Below the pieces are notes generated by a model. It did no database searches and was not told the origin of the DNA. It saw only the letters and a list, made by a program, of their open reading frames with translations. A DNA stretch of 64,000 nucleotides from Catenulispora rubra (GTDB lineage: Bacteria; Actinomycetota; Actinomycetes; Streptomycetales; Catenulisporaceae), in the NCBI RefSeq assembly GCF_015356825.1, contig NZ_JAACYW010000016.1, positions 17,237-81,236 on the forward strand, given 5' to 3'. The position numbers and the translations under genes are program-made. This document shows positions 34,398 through 43,277 of the stretch, piece by piece. The stretch's first letter is position 1; each line of letters opens with the position of its first letter.

Positions 34398-35582
34398 GTG
34401 GATCTGCGACTCACCGCAGAACAGGAGCAGTATCGGCGGGACGTGTGCGCCCTGCTGGGCCGGGACGACGTCCAGGCCGAGGCGGCCTCGGCCCGTCGGC
34501 TGCCGCCGGGGCGGGAGCCCGGACTGCTCGACGTCTACCGGCTGCTGGGGGAGCGGGGCTGGCTCGCGCCGAACTGGCCGGCCGAACACGGCGGCCTGGG
34601 CCGGACGATCGTGGAGAAGGCGATCCTCACCGAGGAGATGATCGCGCACGGCGTCCCCGACGTCGTGCACACGTTGGCGATCGACATCGTCGGGCTCGCG
34701 GTGCACCTGTTCGGCTCCACCGAGATGCAGGACCGCCTGCTGCCCCGGCTGGCACGCGGCGAGGGCCTGGGATGCGTCCTGTTCAGCGAGCCGGAGGTCG
34801 GCTCCGACCTGGCGTCGCTGACCACGCGCGCCGAACGCGAGGCCGGCGGGTGGCGGCTGTACGGGCGCAAGGTCTACAGCCTGAAATCCCATCTGGCCGA
34901 CTTCGGCCTGTGCGCTGCCCGCACCACCGTCTCCGATGTCCCCTACCACGGCATCACGGTGTTCGCGGTACCGCTGGACACCCCCGGCGTCACCGTCCGG
35001 CCGATGTGGACGATGGCCGACGAGCGGTTCGGCGAGGTCACCCTGTCCGGGCTCCTGATGACCGAGGCCGACGTGCTCGGCGAGGTGGACGGCGGCTGGC
35101 CGGTGGTCGGCCGGGTGCTCGGCCTGGAGCGGACCGGCATCGAGTTCGCGGCCAAGGGCCGCCGGCTCCTCGACGCCGTGCTCGCACACGAAGACGCCGT
35201 GCTCGCACATCAGGACACCGTGCTCGCACACCAAGAAGGCCCCTCGCCCTACGCCGAACAGCTCGTCGCTCTGGACGCGCAGGTACGGGCCGGAGAGCTG
35301 CTGTCCTGGCAGGCGCTCGGCAAGCTCGCCGCCGGCGACTACGACGACCCGCTGTACCCCATGGCCAAATGGCACAGCACCGAGACCGCGAAGGCGATCG
35401 CGACCATCACCGCCGAGGTCTGCGGACTGGACGCCGTGCTCTCGGCCCGCGATCCCGACTCGCCGTCCGGCTGGGTGGTCGAGTCCGCCCTCCGGGACGC
35501 GCCGGGCTTCACGCTGGCCTCCGGAACCTCGGAGGTCATGCTCTCGCTCATCGCTTCCGGGGCGCTGGGACTGGCGCCGTGA
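34398..35582 (+). CDS. Acyl-CoA dehydrogenase-like protein (subunit 1)
   Basis: A 394-residue flavoprotein fold: RLTAEQEQYRRDVCALLG at the start, GERGWLAPNWPAEHGGLG, CVLFSEPEVGSDLASLTTRAE (FAD/substrate region) and WMADERF-like DERFGEVTLSG. The segment where family members keep the catalytic Glu (..YEGTxxIQ) reads TLASGTSEVML, so that Glu is missing. I prefer the GTG at 34398 because GAGGAGG is 7 nt upstream; ATG 34383, overlapping the NRPS stop, is the alternative. Residues about 259-279 are a 3 x 7 repeat (VLAHxDA). It is followed directly by a second such gene, and actinobacterial FadE pairs often form mixed tetramers, so a joint desaturation of a pathway acyl group is plausible. Confidence 0.8.
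   Translation: MDLRLTAEQEQYRRDVCALLGRDDVQAEAASARRLPPGREPGLLDVYRLLGERGWLAPNWPAEHGGLGRTIVEKAILTEEMIAHGVPDVVHTLAIDIVGLAVHLFGSTEMQDRLLPRLARGEGLGCVLFSEPEVGSDLASLTTRAEREAGGWRLYGRKVYSLKSHLADFGLCAARTTVSDVPYHGITVFAVPLDTPGVTVRPMWTMADERFGEVTLSGLLMTEADVLGEVDGGWPVVGRVLGLERTGIEFAAKGRRLLDAVLAHEDAVLAHQDTVLAHQEGPSPYAEQLVALDAQVRAGELLSWQALGKLAAGDYDDPLYPMAKWHSTETAKAIATITAEVCGLDAVLSARDPDSPSGWVVESALRDAPGFTLASGTSEVMLSLIASGALGLAP
35172..35234 (+). repeat. 3 x 21-bp in-frame minisatellite in acyl-CoA dehydrogenase 1
   Basis: Units begin at 35172, 35193 and 35214, each near GACGCCGTGCTCGCACAC plus one codon, encoding DAVLAHE, DAVLAHQ and DTVLAHQ. Confidence 0.85.
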
Positions 35583-35620
35583 CCGCTGACACCCTCAGGG
35601 CCTCTACCGGAAGGACGCAC

Positions 35621-36859
35621 GTGGACATCAGCCTGAGCCGGTGGCAGGCCGAGATCGGGGAACGGTTCGCCGCTCTGTTGTCGGCGGACCTGGCCCCGGC
35701 CATCCGAAGGATGGCCGAACAGGCCGTACCGCCGCAGGCTGACCCGGACGAGGACGCGGCGAGCACCCGGGAGGCGGTCTGGCGTGCCCTGGTCGAGCTG
35801 GGCGCCACCCGGCTGCTGCTCCCCGAGCGGTACGACGGCGAGCAGGCCGGCCAGCAGGGCGCGGTCGTCCTCGCCGAACTGCTCGGCCGGGTGCTGTATC
35901 AGGGGCCGTTGCTCGACACGATGACCGCCACCGAGGTGATGCTGTCCGAAGCGGATCCGGCGGGCAAGCTCCTGCGGGAGATCGCCGAGGGGGCGGCGGT
36001 CACGGTCGCCGTCCGGCACGGTGGGCGCGAAAGCCACTCCCGCCCGGCGGAGTTCGATCGCCCGGACCGGCCGGGTGCCCCGACGATCGAAGCCGAGCGG
36101 CGGTTCGTGGGCTTCGCCCCGGAAGCCTGGGCTCTGCTGGTGGTCGGCCGGGTCGGCCAGGTCGGCCAGGTCGGCCAGGTCGGCCAGGCCGGTCGGGTCG
36201 GCCGGGCCGGCCGGGTCGGTCCGGAGGTCCACGCCGCACTGGTGCCGCGCGACCATCCGACCGTGACCTGGCGCCGCCACGACGACATCGGGCGGGGCGA
36301 GCTTTACGCGGTCCGCTGTTCCGGCTCGCCGGTGACGACGTGGTTCGGCGAACCGGACGGCGGCTGCGCCGCCTGGCCGCAGATCGTGGCCCGCGCGCGG
36401 ATCCGGCACGCCGCCTACCTGGTGGGCCTGAGCCAGGGCGCACTGGACCTGGCGGTCGGCAGAGCGTCCTCGCGGCGGCAGTTCGGCCGCCCGATCGGCC
36501 GCTTCCAGGCCCTGGCGTTCCAGCTCGCCGCGCTGGCCACCCGCCTGGAGGGCGCCCGCCTGCTGGTGCGGGCCGCGGCCTGGGAGGCCGACGAGGGCCG
36601 CGATCCCCGGCTGAGCGCCGCGCAGGCCCTGGGGATGGCCGCCGACCTCGCCGGGGAGATCACCGCCGCCGCGGTCCAGGTGCACGGCGCGTGCGGCATG
36701 ACCGAGGACTGCGACGTCCAGATCTACTACCGCCGGGCCCATGTGGAGCGCGGGTGGCTGGGAGCGGCGGCCGACGTGCGCGCCGAAGCCGTGCCGTGGC
36801 TCGCCGAAGCCGTGCGCACGCGGCATTCGGGCCCGCCGGACGCGGGGGGAACGTCGTGA
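35621..36859 (+). CDS. Acyl-CoA dehydrogenase-like protein (subunit 2)
   Basis: A 412-residue partner of the preceding gene. The FAD-contact region RASSRRQFGRPIGRFQALAFQLA (about 285-305) and the helical end AAVQVHGACGMTEDCDVQIYYRRAH are typical of the C-terminal acyl-CoA dehydrogenase domain. The N-terminal and middle domains are weakly conserved. I chose the GTG at 35621 because GGAAGGA lies 5 nt upstream; an earlier GTG at 35579 overlaps the previous stop. The middle domain contains a (VGQ)n insert. With subunit 1 it probably forms one enzyme that introduces a double bond into a CoA- or carrier-bound intermediate. Confidence 0.78.
   Translation: MDISLSRWQAEIGERFAALLSADLAPAIRRMAEQAVPPQADPDEDAASTREAVWRALVELGATRLLLPERYDGEQAGQQGAVVLAELLGRVLYQGPLLDTMTATEVMLSEADPAGKLLREIAEGAAVTVAVRHGGRESHSRPAEFDRPDRPGAPTIEAERRFVGFAPEAWALLVVGRVGQVGQVGQVGQAGRVGRAGRVGPEVHAALVPRDHPTVTWRRHDDIGRGELYAVRCSGSPVTTWFGEPDGGCAAWPQIVARARIRHAAYLVGLSQGALDLAVGRASSRRQFGRPIGRFQALAFQLAALATRLEGARLLVRAAAWEADEGRDPRLSAAQALGMAADLAGEITAAAVQVHGACGMTEDCDVQIYYRRAHVERGWLGAAADVRAEAVPWLAEAVRTRHSGPPDAGGTS
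36143..36222 (+). repeat. 9-bp minisatellite, about nine units, in acyl-CoA dehydrogenase 2
   Basis: GTCGGCCAG is repeated exactly four times (36152-36187) within a longer run of variants (GTCGGCCGG, GCCGGTCGG, GCCGGCCGG). It encodes VGQ/VGR/AGR repeats in the middle domain. Confidence 0.85.
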
Positions 36860-37605
36860 AACCGGTCGGACAGGGCAAAGGCCAGAGCCAGACGTCTTCG
36901 ACCCTTGAGGACCCCGGGGCGCCGCAGAACCCTGCCGTCGACGAGGACTTCCGCGAGCAGGTGGCGTACGGATTCCGCACCGCGATCCCGCTGGCCGTGG
37001 CGGTCTTCGGATTCGGCGTCTCGTTCGGGGTGGTGGCACACGCCGCCCATCTGGGCCGGCTGGCCCCGTTGGTGATGTCCGCGACGGTCTTCGCCGGATC
37101 CGCTCAGTTCGCGGCGGTCTCAGTACTCGGCACAGGCGGCGGGGTCGCCGCAGCCGTGGTCGCCGCGGCACTGCTGAACATCCGCTATCTGCCGATCGGG
37201 ATGAGCCTGGCCCCGGCGATCACCGGCGGGCCGGTGCGGCGCCTGCTCAGCGCGCAGCTCGTGGTCGACGAGACCTGGGCGGTCAGCCACCTGGGCGGCG
37301 GCCGGTTCTCCCGGGGCCGGCTGCTGGGCGCCGGCGTCCCGCTCTACCTCGGGTGGCTCGGCGGGACGGCCCTGGGCGTGTTCGGTGCCGGATTCCTCGG
37401 TGATCCCTCGCGCTTCGGCCTGGACGTGGTGTCCCCGGTGCTCTTCCTGGCGCTGTTGCGCGGCCAGGTCGACAACCGCCGCACTGTGCTGTTCGCGGTG
37501 TCCGGGGCGGCCGTCGCACTCACGCTGGTGCCGCTCGTCTCGCCGGGGCTGCCGCTCGTCGCCGCGGCCGGGGTCTGCCTGCTCGCACTGCGGAGGCCGC
37601 AGTGA
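36856..37605 (+). CDS. azlC: AzlC-family branched-chain amino acid exporter, large subunit
   Basis: A 249-residue membrane protein. After an about 35-residue soluble leader, FREQVAYGFRTAIPLAVAVFGFGVSFG is the AzlC start; MSATVFAGSAQFAAVSVL and LLNIRYLPIGMSLAPAI are family signatures. About six hydrophobic segments follow. I chose the GTG at 36856, which overlaps the previous stop (GTGA) and has GGGGGGA upstream. With AzlD it exports branched-chain or related amino acids. In this operon it may export the product, a precursor, or an excess amino acid. Confidence 0.9.
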   Translation: MKPVGQGKGQSQTSSTLEDPGAPQNPAVDEDFREQVAYGFRTAIPLAVAVFGFGVSFGVVAHAAHLGRLAPLVMSATVFAGSAQFAAVSVLGTGGGVAAAVVAAALLNIRYLPIGMSLAPAITGGPVRRLLSAQLVVDETWAVSHLGGGRFSRGRLLGAGVPLYLGWLGGTALGVFGAGFLGDPSRFGLDVVSPVLFLALLRGQVDNRRTVLFAVSGAAVALTLVPLVSPGLPLVAAAGVCLLALRRPQ

Positions 37606-37910
37606 CCGCGGCATGGCTGACCGTGGCGCTCGTCGCGGTGATGGCGGTGACCGCCAAGGCGGCGGGCCCGGTCCTGCTCGGCGGGCGGGAACTGCCCGAG
37701 CCGGTGCGGCGGATCATCGCGGTGCTGGCACCCGTCCTGTTGGCCGCCCTGATCGCCACCCAGATCTTCGGCGCCGGCCGCTCGCTGACCGTGGACGCCC
37801 GCGCTGTGGGCCTGGCGGTCGGCGCGGCAGCTCTGGCGCTGCGTCTCCCGGCACTGGCGGCGGTCGTGGCCGCCGCGGTGGCGACCGGGTTGACGAGAGC
37901 CCTTACCTAG
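37602..37910 (+). CDS. azlD: AzlD-family exporter small subunit
   Basis: A 102-residue membrane protein with three to four hydrophobic segments and the family pattern TVALVAVMAVTAKAAGPVLLGG and LPEPVRRIIAVLAPVLLAALIAT. Its GTG start overlaps the azlC stop (GTGA), as usual for this pair. Confidence 0.9.
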   Translation: MTAAWLTVALVAVMAVTAKAAGPVLLGGRELPEPVRRIIAVLAPVLLAALIATQIFGAGRSLTVDARAVGLAVGAAALALRLPALAAVVAAAVATGLTRALT

Positions 37911-37933
37911 CAGATGCCAGAGAGGAACAGTCG

Positions 37934-39091
37934 ATGACCAGGCGACGACCGCAAGAGTCGTACCAGAACAGTGTCGCAGGGCCCATATATCAGAGCGCGT
38001 CGTACTACTTCGAGGACGAGGACCACGTACGCGCCGGACTGCATGAGCGCTCTCGTCCGGCCGGCCGCTACGGCCGTTACAGCAACCCCACGTGGCTGGA
38101 GGTCGAGGCCGCGGTCAGCAAACTGTGCGGTGCCGAGTCCTCGCTCCTGTTCGCCTCGGGGATGGCGGCGCACTTCACGACCTTCGTCTCACTTCTGAAG
38201 GCCGGCGACGAGGTGGTGCTGCCGGCCGAGTCCTACCGCCAGACCCGCAATGTCTTCCACCACATCCTGCCCAAGTTCGGCGTCGTCGTGCACGAGATCT
38301 CCATTCGCGATCCCGACGTGTTCATCGACCGCCTGCGCGCCCTGGGGAGCCGGCTGCGCCTGGTCCACCTGGAGATGCCGTCCTCACCGCACATGTACCT
38401 GATCGATGTCGCGGGCGTGCGGGAGGCGGTCGGGCCGGACGTGATCCTCACCCTGGACAGCTCCTTCTCGCCTCCGCCGAACTTCCACGCTCTTCAGTGG
38501 GGCGTGGACCTCGCCCTGTTCAGCGCGACGAAGTACCTCGGCGGCCACGGGGACATCGTCGCCGGGATGCTGTCCGGCCGCGCCGACCTGATCGAGCAGG
38601 TGCGCTGGTTCCGCGACACCACCGGGCCGGTGTCCGACGGGAACACCGCCTTCCTGCTTCGGCGCAGCCTGTACACGCTGCCGATGCGGATGGCGACGGC
38701 CAATGCGTACGGGCTGAAGACCGCGCAGTACCTGGAAGCTCATGAGAAGGTCACGAAGATCTACTACACCGGGCTGCCCAGCCATCCGCACTACAAGCTG
38801 GGGCAGGACTACCTGCGCGGTCACGGCGCCGTGATCACCTTCGAGCTCGGGCTCAGCGAGGCCGAGACGGCCGCCGTGGTGGGCCGGCTGGCGGTGCCGT
38901 ACATGGCGTCCAACTTCGGCGCGCCGCAGACCCTCGTCGAGCAGAGCACCTTCTTCACCTACTTCGAGTACGACGACGCCGGGCTGCGGGACATCGGCGT
39001 CGACCGCAGCACCGTGCGGCTCGCGCTGGGCTACGCCGACGACGTCGACCTCGTGATCGACGACCTCGACCGCGCGCTGGCCACGGCCTGA
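37934..39091 (+). CDS. Cystathionine gamma-synthase-like PLP enzyme
   Basis: A 385-residue Cys/Met-metabolism PLP-dependent enzyme. RYGRYSNPTWLEVEAAVSKL, SSLLFASGMAAH, VLPAESYRQTRNVF and LFSATKYLGGHGDIVAG (the PLP Lys is in SATKYLGGH, near residue 200) are all in place. I chose ATG 37934 because AGAGGAA lies 6 nt upstream; the longer frame is a shadow of azlC/azlD. In natural-product pathways relatives carry out gamma-replacement on activated homoserine or make cyclic amino acids from S-adenosylmethionine. Here it most likely builds a non-standard amino acid for one of the three adenylation domains. Confidence 0.87.
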   Translation: MTRRRPQESYQNSVAGPIYQSASYYFEDEDHVRAGLHERSRPAGRYGRYSNPTWLEVEAAVSKLCGAESSLLFASGMAAHFTTFVSLLKAGDEVVLPAESYRQTRNVFHHILPKFGVVVHEISIRDPDVFIDRLRALGSRLRLVHLEMPSSPHMYLIDVAGVREAVGPDVILTLDSSFSPPPNFHALQWGVDLALFSATKYLGGHGDIVAGMLSGRADLIEQVRWFRDTTGPVSDGNTAFLLRRSLYTLPMRMATANAYGLKTAQYLEAHEKVTKIYYTGLPSHPHYKLGQDYLRGHGAVITFELGLSEAETAAVVGRLAVPYMASNFGAPQTLVEQSTFFTYFEYDDAGLRDIGVDRSTVRLALGYADDVDLVIDDLDRALATA

Positions 39092-39106
39092 GAGGCGGAG
39101 TCGTCG

Positions 39107-42100
39107 ATGACGAACGGTTTCGCGTCGATCAGCGCCGGCCGCACGGACCCCGGCGCCTTCCGGCCGGTGCCCGCGATGATCGAGGACCAGGCCGACCGGA
39201 CCCCGGAGCGGCCGGCGGTGTCCTACGACGGCCGGACGCTGAGCTACCGGTCCCTCGACGGGCTGGCCAACGGGCTGGCCGTGGCGCTCGCCGGCCGCGG
39301 GATCGGCCGCGGCGCGGCGGTGCCGGTCCTGCTCGGCAACAGCCTGGAGCTGCCCGTCGCCTACTTCGCGCTGATGAAGCTCGGCGCAGCCTTCGTTCCC
39401 TTGGACGCGGCCTGGCCGGCCGAACGGCTGCGCACCACCCTGGACGTGCTCCAGCCGGCGGCCGTGCTCTGCCATACTCCGGCCGACCTGCCCGTGGAAT
39501 ACCGGAACGTGGCCCTGAGCATCGAAAGCGGCCGGATCCCCCCGACCCCGCAGCGTCCCGGTGTATCCCTGGGCCCGGACGACCTGATCTACGGGTTCTT
39601 CACCTCCGGGACCACAGGAATCCCCAAGTGTGCGATGAACCTGCACGGCGGGGTGGCCAACCGCTTCCGCTTCATGTCCCGCTACTTCGCGGCGACCGGC
39701 GAGGAGGTGGTGCTGCAGAACAGCAAGCACACCTTCGACTCCTCGATCTGGCAGCTGTTCTGGCCGCTGACCGAAGGCGGCCGCACGGTGCTGCCGGTCC
39801 AGGGCGAGTTCCTGGATCTGGAACGCACCGTGGCCACGATCGCCGAATACCGGGTCACCGCCTCGGACTTCGTCTCCAGCATCTTCAACGCGCTGGTGGC
39901 CCTGGTGGACGCCGATCCGGCGGCGGTGCTGCCGAAGCTGGCCTCGCTGCGCTGGCTCATCGTCGGCAGCGAGCCGGTCAACCCCAAGGCGGTCCGGCAC
40001 CTCACCTCGCTGCTGCCCGGGCTGCGCGTGACCAACGGGTACGGACCCACCGAGACGTCGATCGGCATGGCCTTCCATCCGATGTCGGCCGAGGACGGCG
40101 ACGCGATCCCGATCGGCAGGCCCATCGACAACTGCCACGCGGCGATCGTCGACGACGCCGTCCGCCTGGTGCCGGCAGGCGCCACCGGGGAGATAGCCGT
40201 CGGCGGCGCCTGCGTCGGGGCCGGCTACCTCGGCGCGCCGCGGGCGACGGCGCGCGTCTTCGTCCCGAACCCGTTCGCCCCGCACATCCCGGGGGACCGG
40301 CTGTACCTGACCGGCGACCTCGGACGGCTCGACGAGCAGGGCCGGCTGTACTTCCTGGGCCGCAAGGACTTCCAGGTCAAGATCGGCGGTATGCGGATCG
40401 AACTGGGCGAGGTCGAGGCGGTCGCGGAACGCTGCCCCGGGGTGCGCCAGGCGGTGGTCCTAGTCGAGGAGCAGCCCGCGGGCAAGTCCCTGGCCTTGTT
40501 CGTGGCCTGCGACGAGGACTTGTCCGAGCAGACGCTGCGCGACCATCTGCGCGAACACCTGCCCCGCACCAGCCTGCCCCGCCGGGTGTTCCTGCTGCCC
40601 ACGATGCCGTTGAGCGAGAACGGGAAAGCCGACCGGACCGAACTCGGGCACATTCTGGACCGGCGGCGCGCGGCGGACGCGGCCGAACTGTTGGGCGGCG
40701 CCGCGCCGGCCGGGCTGGCCGGCCGCGTGCTGTGGGCGATGCGGGCCGCCCTGGGCCGTCCCGACCTGGCCGGCGACGAGCACTTCATGGACGCCGGCGG
40801 CGATTCGCTCAAAGCCCTGACGGCGGTCAACGCGATCCGGGCCGAGTTCGACCTCAGGGAGCTGTGCGCGCAGGACCTGTTCGACCAGCCGACCGCCGAG
40901 CGGCTGACCCGGCTGATCGAGGCCTACCAGGCCGATGACCGGACGGTCGCGGACGAACCGGAGCTGATGGCCGCGGACGCGGCCGCGCCGGCGGGAGCCT
41001 TCGCCTCGGTCGCGTCGGTCGGCACCGAGGGCTTCGCGGGCTTCGCGGCGGGGACCGAGGTACAGACCGTCCTGGTCGCCGGCGGCACAGGGTTCGTCGG
41101 CAGCCGCGTGGTTCACGAACTGCTGCGGACCGGACTGCGGGTGATCAGCCTGGCGCGTGCGGGCGACGACGCGCGGGCGACCGACCGGGTAGTCGCCGCT
41201 CTCTCCAGCCGTGGGCTGTGGGCGCCGGAGTTCGCCGGACGGCTGACCGGCGTGGCCGGCGACCTGAGCCTGCTCGGACTCGGACTCGCCGACGACGTCT
41301 GGGAACGGTTGTCACATTCAGCCGACGTGGTTCTCAACTGCGGTGCCATGGTCAACTTCCTGTTCGACTACCGCGCGCACCGTCGGACGAACGTCCTGGG
41401 CAGCGGCGAGATGCTCCGCCTGGCCGCAGGCGGCCGCCCCGTACCCCTGGTGCAGGTGTCGACTCTGGCCGCCTTGCAGGACGCGACGATCGGCCGCGCG
41501 GCCGCGCTGCCGGAGAGTGTCGACGTCGCAACGATCGGCGCGCCGCCCGGCGGATACAACCGCTCCAAGTGGGTCGCCGAACGCTATCTGGCCGCGGCTC
41601 GTGAGAATGGCGCGACGGTGACCGTGCTCCGGCTCGGGGAGGTCATGCCGAGCGCCGACAACGGGATCCCCAACCCGGTCGCTCTCACGCACCTGCTGGC
41701 CACCGCCATGATCCGGCTCGGTGTACGACCCGACGCGGACATCAGGACCGACTTCAGCACGGTCGACTACGTGGCCGCACGCATCGTCGCCGCGGTCCGC
41801 GACCGGACGGTCTGGGGCGACACCCTGCACGTGCTGCACCCGAGCAGCGTGAGCTTCGCCGCCCTGCTCGACACCGCCGACAGCCCGCCGGAGCGGGTTT
41901 CGTGCCGCGAGTTCCTGCAGTGTCTGCGCGGCGAAGCCGAACGGACCGGCGAGCGGGCCTTGGCGGCTCTGGCGGCGCTGTTGCCGTCGGACCCGGCCTC
42001 CATGGACGAAGCCGGGCTGCGGTACGAGTTCGACACGTTGCTGACCGACAACGCAACGCTCTACCGAGCCGACCGCTGCCGCGCCGCGGAGGCCCGCTGG

Positions 42101-42196
42101 GGTCTGGCGGAGAGCTCGGTGCAGGACGCGATCTCGGCATACCACGGTTACCTGTCCCGCAGCGTCCCCGGCCCCCTGGCCGTCCCCGCTTCCTGA
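39107..42196 (+). CDS. Free-standing A-T-reductase (NRPS-like carboxylic acid reductase)
   Basis: A 1029-residue protein with no condensation domain. Adenylation domain about 15-505: FFTSGTTGIPK, NGYGPTETSIG, YLTGDLGRLD, GRKDFQVKIGGMRIELGE and SENGKADR. Pocket residues begin D-S-W (TFDSSIWQLF), consistent with an amino acid but not assignable. Carrier domain about 530-600 with FMDAGGDSLKA. Thioester-reductase domain about 655-1020: VLVAGGTGFVGSRVVHELL (NADPH) and the YNRSKWVAERYL catalytic Tyr/Lys near 816. It should activate one amino acid and release it reductively as an aldehyde. The aldo/keto reductase gene 27 nt downstream suggests that the aldehyde or a derived imine is reduced further. 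Confidence 0.92.
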   Translation: MTNGFASISAGRTDPGAFRPVPAMIEDQADRTPERPAVSYDGRTLSYRSLDGLANGLAVALAGRGIGRGAAVPVLLGNSLELPVAYFALMKLGAAFVPLDAAWPAERLRTTLDVLQPAAVLCHTPADLPVEYRNVALSIESGRIPPTPQRPGVSLGPDDLIYGFFTSGTTGIPKCAMNLHGGVANRFRFMSRYFAATGEEVVLQNSKHTFDSSIWQLFWPLTEGGRTVLPVQGEFLDLERTVATIAEYRVTASDFVSSIFNALVALVDADPAAVLPKLASLRWLIVGSEPVNPKAVRHLTSLLPGLRVTNGYGPTETSIGMAFHPMSAEDGDAIPIGRPIDNCHAAIVDDAVRLVPAGATGEIAVGGACVGAGYLGAPRATARVFVPNPFAPHIPGDRLYLTGDLGRLDEQGRLYFLGRKDFQVKIGGMRIELGEVEAVAERCPGVRQAVVLVEEQPAGKSLALFVACDEDLSEQTLRDHLREHLPRTSLPRRVFLLPTMPLSENGKADRTELGHILDRRRAADAAELLGGAAPAGLAGRVLWAMRAALGRPDLAGDEHFMDAGGDSLKALTAVNAIRAEFDLRELCAQDLFDQPTAERLTRLIEAYQADDRTVADEPELMAADAAAPAGAFASVASVGTEGFAGFAAGTEVQTVLVAGGTGFVGSRVVHELLRTGLRVISLARAGDDARATDRVVAALSSRGLWAPEFAGRLTGVAGDLSLLGLGLADDVWERLSHSADVVLNCGAMVNFLFDYRAHRRTNVLGSGEMLRLAAGGRPVPLVQVSTLAALQDATIGRAAALPESVDVATIGAPPGGYNRSKWVAERYLAAARENGATVTVLRLGEVMPSADNGIPNPVALTHLLATAMIRLGVRPDADIRTDFSTVDYVAARIVAAVRDRTVWGDTLHVLHPSSVSFAALLDTADSPPERVSCREFLQCLRGEAERTGERALAALAALLPSDPASMDEAGLRYEFDTLLTDNATLYRADRCRAAEARWGLAESSVQDAISAYHGYLSRSVPGPLAVPAS

Positions 42197-42223
42197 TTCT
42201 CAGCACTCGAAGTAAGGACACAG

Positions 42224-43210
42224 ATGCAATACCGCACTATAGGCCGCCTCGGCTGGCCGGTCAGCGAGATCGGCTACGGCATGTGGGGCATCGCCGGCGG
42301 CGCCGGCGGGTTCGCCTCCGGCGCCGACTACGAGCTCGCGCCCCGCTGCCTGGACGAGGCGGTCGACCTGGGCTGCACGTTCTTCGACACGGCCTGGGCC
42401 TACGGCCGCGGGATCAGTGAACTGATGCTCGGCGCCGTGCTCCGCCGGCACCGCGACCGCACCCTGCGCGTGGCGACGAAGATCCCGCCGAAGAACCGTG
42501 CCTGGCCTCCCGGCCCCGACGACACTCTTGAGGACGTGTTCCCGCGCGAGCACGTCAGGGACTACGTCTGGCGCAGCCTGACCAACCTCGGCGTGGACCG
42601 CATCGACCTGATGCAGTTCCACGTCTGGGAGGACCGCTGGGCCGCCGATCCGCAGTGGCAGGACACGGTGCGCGAGCTCAAGGAGGAGGGTCTGGTCGCC
42701 GCCTTCGGGATCAGCGTCAACCGCTGGGAGCCCGCCAACTGTCTGGCCGCGCTCGACTCCGGCCTGATCGACGTGGTGCAGGTCATCTACAACATCTTCG
42801 ACCAGGCGCCGGAGGATGAGCTGTTCGACCGTGCGCAGGCCGCCGGGGTGGGCGTCATCGCCCGCGTGCCGTTCGACGAGGGCTCTCTCGTCGGGACGCT
42901 GACCGTCGACAGCACCTGGCCCGAAGAGGACTGGCGTGCCACCTACTTCGGCCCGGAGAACCTCAAGCCGACCGTCGAGCGCGTCGACCGGCTCAAGCCG
43001 GAAGTGCCTGAGGGGATGACCCTTCCCGAGCTCGCCTTGCGCTTCGCGCTGGACCATCCCGCGGTCACCACCGTGATCCCGGGTATGCGCAAGCTGGAGC
43101 ATGTGCGGCGCAACCTGGCGATGAGCGACGGCCAGAGGCTCGATCCCGACCTGGTGCGTACGCTTCGCCCGCACCGCTGGGACCGGGAGCCGGCCTGGTG
43201 GTCGGGGTGA
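42224..43210 (+). CDS. Aldo/keto reductase
   Basis: A 328-residue TIM-barrel NADPH-dependent oxidoreductase. The motifs CTFFDTAWAYGRGISELMLG (catalytic Asp/Tyr), VATKIPPK (Lys), MQFHVWEDRW (His), FGISVNRW and VIPGMRKLEHVRRN (cofactor end) are present. It directly follows the A-T-reductase gene and is the natural candidate for acting on the aldehyde released there, though other substrates are possible. Confidence 0.9.
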   Translation: MQYRTIGRLGWPVSEIGYGMWGIAGGAGGFASGADYELAPRCLDEAVDLGCTFFDTAWAYGRGISELMLGAVLRRHRDRTLRVATKIPPKNRAWPPGPDDTLEDVFPREHVRDYVWRSLTNLGVDRIDLMQFHVWEDRWAADPQWQDTVRELKEEGLVAAFGISVNRWEPANCLAALDSGLIDVVQVIYNIFDQAPEDELFDRAQAAGVGVIARVPFDEGSLVGTLTVDSTWPEEDWRATYFGPENLKPTVERVDRLKPEVPEGMTLPELALRFALDHPAVTTVIPGMRKLEHVRRNLAMSDGQRLDPDLVRTLRPHRWDREPAWWSG

Positions 43211-43277
43211 TCCGGCGGCGCGTCACGGGGAAGTGGCCGTTCGGCGGAAGACGTCTGGAGAATCCGAGGTATCAACG

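Noticed and set aside
36143..36222. The 9-bp repeats as a regulatory or recombination site
   Set aside because: They keep the reading frame and encode VGQ-type repeats in a coding gene; slippage explains them better.
36340..36855. Long open frames running opposite to, or ahead of, true genes (for example the 421-codon frame ahead of azlC)
   Set aside because: High-GC third-position bias opens shadow frames; they are Arg/Gly/Pro-rich and lack domains, while the overlapping frame has clear motifs.
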